Assembly (NCBI RefSeq): GCF_013426975.1
Contig: NZ_JACCPY010000003.1
Span: 178,439-242,438 of the forward strand
Direction: 5' to 3'
From: Sphaerotilus sulfidivorans
Lineage (GTDB): Bacteria; Pseudomonadota; Gammaproteobacteria; Burkholderiales; Burkholderiaceae_C
Length of the DNA stretch: 64,000 bases
The translations under genes and the position numbers were made by a program. Below the pieces are notes generated by a model that saw only the letters and a list, made by a program, of their open reading frames with translations, had not been told where the DNA came from and searched no databases. Shown here piece by piece: positions 61,902 through 64,000 of the stretch. The first letter of the stretch is position 1. Each line of letters starts with the position of its first letter.

Positions 61902-64000
61902 TCAGCCCTGGCGATCGAGCAGATCCTCGGCCAGGCCGGCGAGCTCGCCGGTCACGCCGGTGTCGCGCCAGCCTCGCCGGCCGGCCTCGGCGCCGGCCGT
62001 CTCGCGCCGGGCCGCCTGCAGCACCGGCAGCGGATCCAGCCGCCACCAGACCGGCGAGGCAAAGGCCAGACTGGCGGCCAGCCCCCCGGCCCGGACGGCC
62101 CAGAACAGCGCGCCGGCACTCATCACCACCGCGCCGGTGCGGGCCACCGTGCCGCTCTGCCATTCGCGCTGCAGCAGGTTCTCCGGCTCGTCGGTCCCGG
62201 CCGATCGGGCGGTCTCGCCGCTGGCCGTCTGCGTGCCGCCGACACCCTCGCTGACCGGGCGGATCAGGGCCGTCGCCTCGAAGCCGGCCAGATCCAGAAC
62301 CACATCCAGCAGCACCAGCAGGTCGCTGTCAGGCAGGCGCATCAGGTCCACGGAGAAGCCGACCTCGCCGCGCAGCGCGCCCGGACGTGCGGCCTGCGCC
62401 TCCGACGCCGACAGCGTGGCGAAGCGGCGCAGCGCGTCGACCCAGCCCGCCATCAGGTCACCGGCCACCAGCTCGGCCGCACCGGCACCGCCGCCCTCGC
62501 GCGCGGCCAGCCCGCGCAGCACCGCCGCGCGCACGATCTCCTGGCTGGCCTGCGCCTGCTGCGTGCGCTCGCGCATCGGGTCGGCAGGCTCGATGCCGGA
62601 CACGACAAGCGACGACGAGGCCGGCATCCGGTCCGGCGGCGGCTCGGTCGGCATCGATCCGGCATCGAAGCCGCGCTCGCGCACCGCGATCTCGATGCTC
62701 ATGACGCCGGATTCATTGCGCCCGTCCGACAGCACCAGGCTGAAGCGGGCCGCCAGCGAGTTCTCGTCATGCTGGAACACCACCCGACCCGCAGCCACAT
62801 CCGCCTGGGAGAAGGTCGTCAGCACCGAGTTGCCGCCCGCCGCCACGAAGCGGCCGTTCTCGACGGCGACAACCCGGTAGACCAGCACATCTGCCGCGCT
62901 GTCGACATCCTGTGCCCGCAGCAGGCTCTCGTCCAGGCGCAGGCGCATGCCCTGATCGACCTGCAGCAGCCCGATCTCGATCTCAGGCGCCTCGTCCACA
63001 TCGGTGATGCGCAGCAGCAGCTGCTGCGTGGCGGCCTGGCGCCCGTCCGAGACCTCGATCAGCACCTCGTAGTGGTTGTCGCGGTCGGCATCCTGCGGCT
63101 GCTCGCGGTCGAGCAGGCCCAGCAGCCGCAGCTCGCCGCTGTCGGCATCGATCTCGAAGCGGGCGGCATCCGCCCCGCCCGCGATCCGCCACTGCAGCAC
63201 CGACAGCGGCCGGTCGGCATCGCTGGCCTGCATGACCCTCTGCCAGGGACTGTTCTCGGAATGATCCAGCACGACCCGGGCCTGCCCGTCGCTGGAGACG
63301 ATGCGCGGCGCCTCGTCGTCCACCGGCGTGATCACGATCTCCAGCCGCACCGGATCCGAGAGCGCCCCGGACGCATCGCGCACCCGCAGCTCCAGCCGAT
63401 CGGACACGCTCTCGCTGCCGTCGTGCACATACCGGATCAGCCCATCGGCCAGATCCCCGGCACTGAAGCGGTCCACCGCCACGCCCGGCGCATCGACCCG
63501 CTCCAGCCGGCCGGCCGGCGCGCCGCCGACCCGCTCGAACACCAGCGAGCGTTCATCGTCATCGACATCCGCCGGCAGCAGGTCCGCCAGCGTCAGCACC
63601 TGGTGCCCGCCCTCCTCCAGCGTCAGCGGCCCGCCAGCCTGCAAGATCGGCGCATCGTTGACGTTCTCGACCGTCAGCACGAAGGAATCGCTGGCCGTGG
63701 CGTTGCTGCCATCCTTCGCCGTCACCGTGATCGTCAGCGCGCCGACATCGGCATTGGCCGGCGTGCCGCTGAAGGTACGTGTCGCGGCATCGAAGCTCAG
63801 CCAGATCGGCAGGGCGCTGGTTGTGTAGGTGAGTGAATCGCCTGCGTCGACATCGGCAAACGTCCCGGCCGGGAGCTGGAAGCTGAAGGGCTGATCTTCG
63901 GTCGCACTCTGATCGGCGATCGGAGACGCCACCGTCGGTGCATCGTTGACGTTGGCGACCGTCAGCACGAAGGAATCGCTGGCCGTGGCGTTGCTGCCAT
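61902..64000 (-). CDS. C-terminal part of a giant Ig/cadherin-repeat surface protein (partial)
   Basis: The minus-strand frame is open from the right edge to the stop at 61902, about 699 residues; the N-terminus lies outside. From the edge inward are ~96-residue repeats of dystroglycan/cadherin-like type (VNDAPT...[20 protein letters not shown]...[21 protein letters not shown]). Several related but more diverged domains (~100-440) follow, then a C-terminal region with [34 protein letters not shown], a membrane-like element typical of very large surface proteins. No RTX nonapeptides in this part. Likely adhesin or biofilm component. A diguanylate cyclase gene lies 62 bp downstream, suggesting linked control. 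Confidence 0.8.
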   Translation of the reverse strand, partial: GSNATASDSFVLTVANVNDAPTVASPIADQSATEDQPFSFQLPAGTFADVDAGDSLTYTTSALPIWLSFDAATRTFSGTPANADVGALTITVTAKDGSNATASDSFVLTVENVNDAPILQAGGPLTLEEGGHQVLTLADLLPADVDDDERSLVFERVGGAPAGRLERVDAPGVAVDRFSAGDLADGLIRYVHDGSESVSDRLELRVRDASGALSDPVRLEIVITPVDDEAPRIVSSDGQARVVLDHSENSPWQRVMQASDADRPLSVLQWRIAGGADAARFEIDADSGELRLLGLLDREQPQDADRDNHYEVLIEVSDGRQAATQQLLLRITDVDEAPEIEIGLLQVDQGMRLRLDESLLRAQDVDSAADVLVYRVVAVENGRFVAAGGNSVLTTFSQADVAAGRVVFQHDENSLAARFSLVLSDGRNESGVMSIEIAVRERGFDAGSMPTEPPPDRMPASSSLVVSGIEPADPMRERTQQAQASQEIVRAAVLRGLAAREGGGAGAAELVAGDLMAGWVDALRRFATLSASEAQAARPGALRGEVGFSVDLMRLPDSDLLVLLDVVLDLAGFEATALIRPVSEGVGGTQTASGETARSAGTDEPENLLQREWQSGTVARTGAVVMSAGALFWAVRAGGLAASLAFASPVWWRLDPLPVLQAARRETAGAEAGRRGWRDTGVTGELAGLAEDLLDRQG
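63652..64000. repeat. tandem 288-bp coding repeat
   Basis: Positions 63652-63712 and 63940-64000 match at 59 of 61 bases, offset by exactly 288 bp (96 codons). This shows nearly identical tandem domains in the surface protein; more copies probably lie beyond the right edge. High nucleotide identity implies recent duplication or gene conversion. Confidence 0.85.

Overview
This 64-kb window is GC-rich chromosomal DNA from what looks like a Burkholderiales betaproteobacterium, possibly near Sphaerotilus, Leptothrix or Rubrivivax. The placement is an inference from gene order (ftsH-rlmE facing yhbY, then greA-carB-carA; tig-clpP-clpX-lon; exbB-exbD-lpxK-Trm112-kdsB-adk; dnaG-rpoD), from the hopanoid hpnCDE genes and from strong G/C bias at third codon positions. 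Most of the window is conserved housekeeping sequence. I saw no transposase, integrase, CRISPR array or rRNA operon, and no gene-free stretch longer than about 300 bases.

Layout. (1) 1-11.1 kb: a chemosensory cluster. A leftward arm carries two transmembrane chemoreceptors followed by the start of a TIR + FGE-sulfatase-like protein cut by the left edge. A rightward arm carries a small membrane receptor-like protein, cheA, cheR and cheB. No cheW or cheY lies in the window. (2) 11.1-15.8 kb: a flavin oxidoreductase, an acyl-CoA dehydrogenase and etfBA. (3) 16-20.7 kb: murI, ftsH, rlmE facing yhbY across a 21-bp gap, and a DUF4149 membrane protein. (4) 20.7-27.4 kb: greA, carB, carA with a structured leader, and dnaB. 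(5) 27.5-34.3 kb: a five-tRNA cluster (three identical Gly-GCC, Leu-UAA, Cys-GCA), then the protein quality-control block lon, clpX, clpP, tig preceded by tRNA-Leu(UAG). (6) 34.3-38.7 kb: an RND efflux pair with a TetR-type operator at its promoter. (7) 38.8-41.8 kb: hpnCDE, making squalene from farnesyl diphosphate. (8) 41.8-48.1 kb: sodB, xseA, then exbB-exbD-lpxK-Trm112-kdsB-adk. (9) 48.2-54.5 kb: a short-chain dehydrogenase behind an 18-bp palindrome, gamma-glutamyltransferase, a lower-GC two-gene ParA-like / AlbA_2-ATPase cassette, and an anion transporter. (10) 54.6-64 kb: dnaG, rpoD, an adenylate cyclase-FHA protein, a diguanylate cyclase, and the C-terminal part of a very large Ig/cadherin-repeat surface protein cut by the right edge.

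The likeliest undescribed system is the overlapping ParA-like ATPase plus AlbA_2/GHKL-ATPase pair at 50955-53188: it is compositionally distinct and sits between unrelated genes. Secondary candidates are the TIR-FGE protein that may be co-transcribed with chemoreceptors, a riboswitch-like leader in front of carA, and a terminator-like hairpin in the adk leader. Promoters, leaders and operators were read by eye; no searches, folding programs or alignments were run, and residue positions are approximate.
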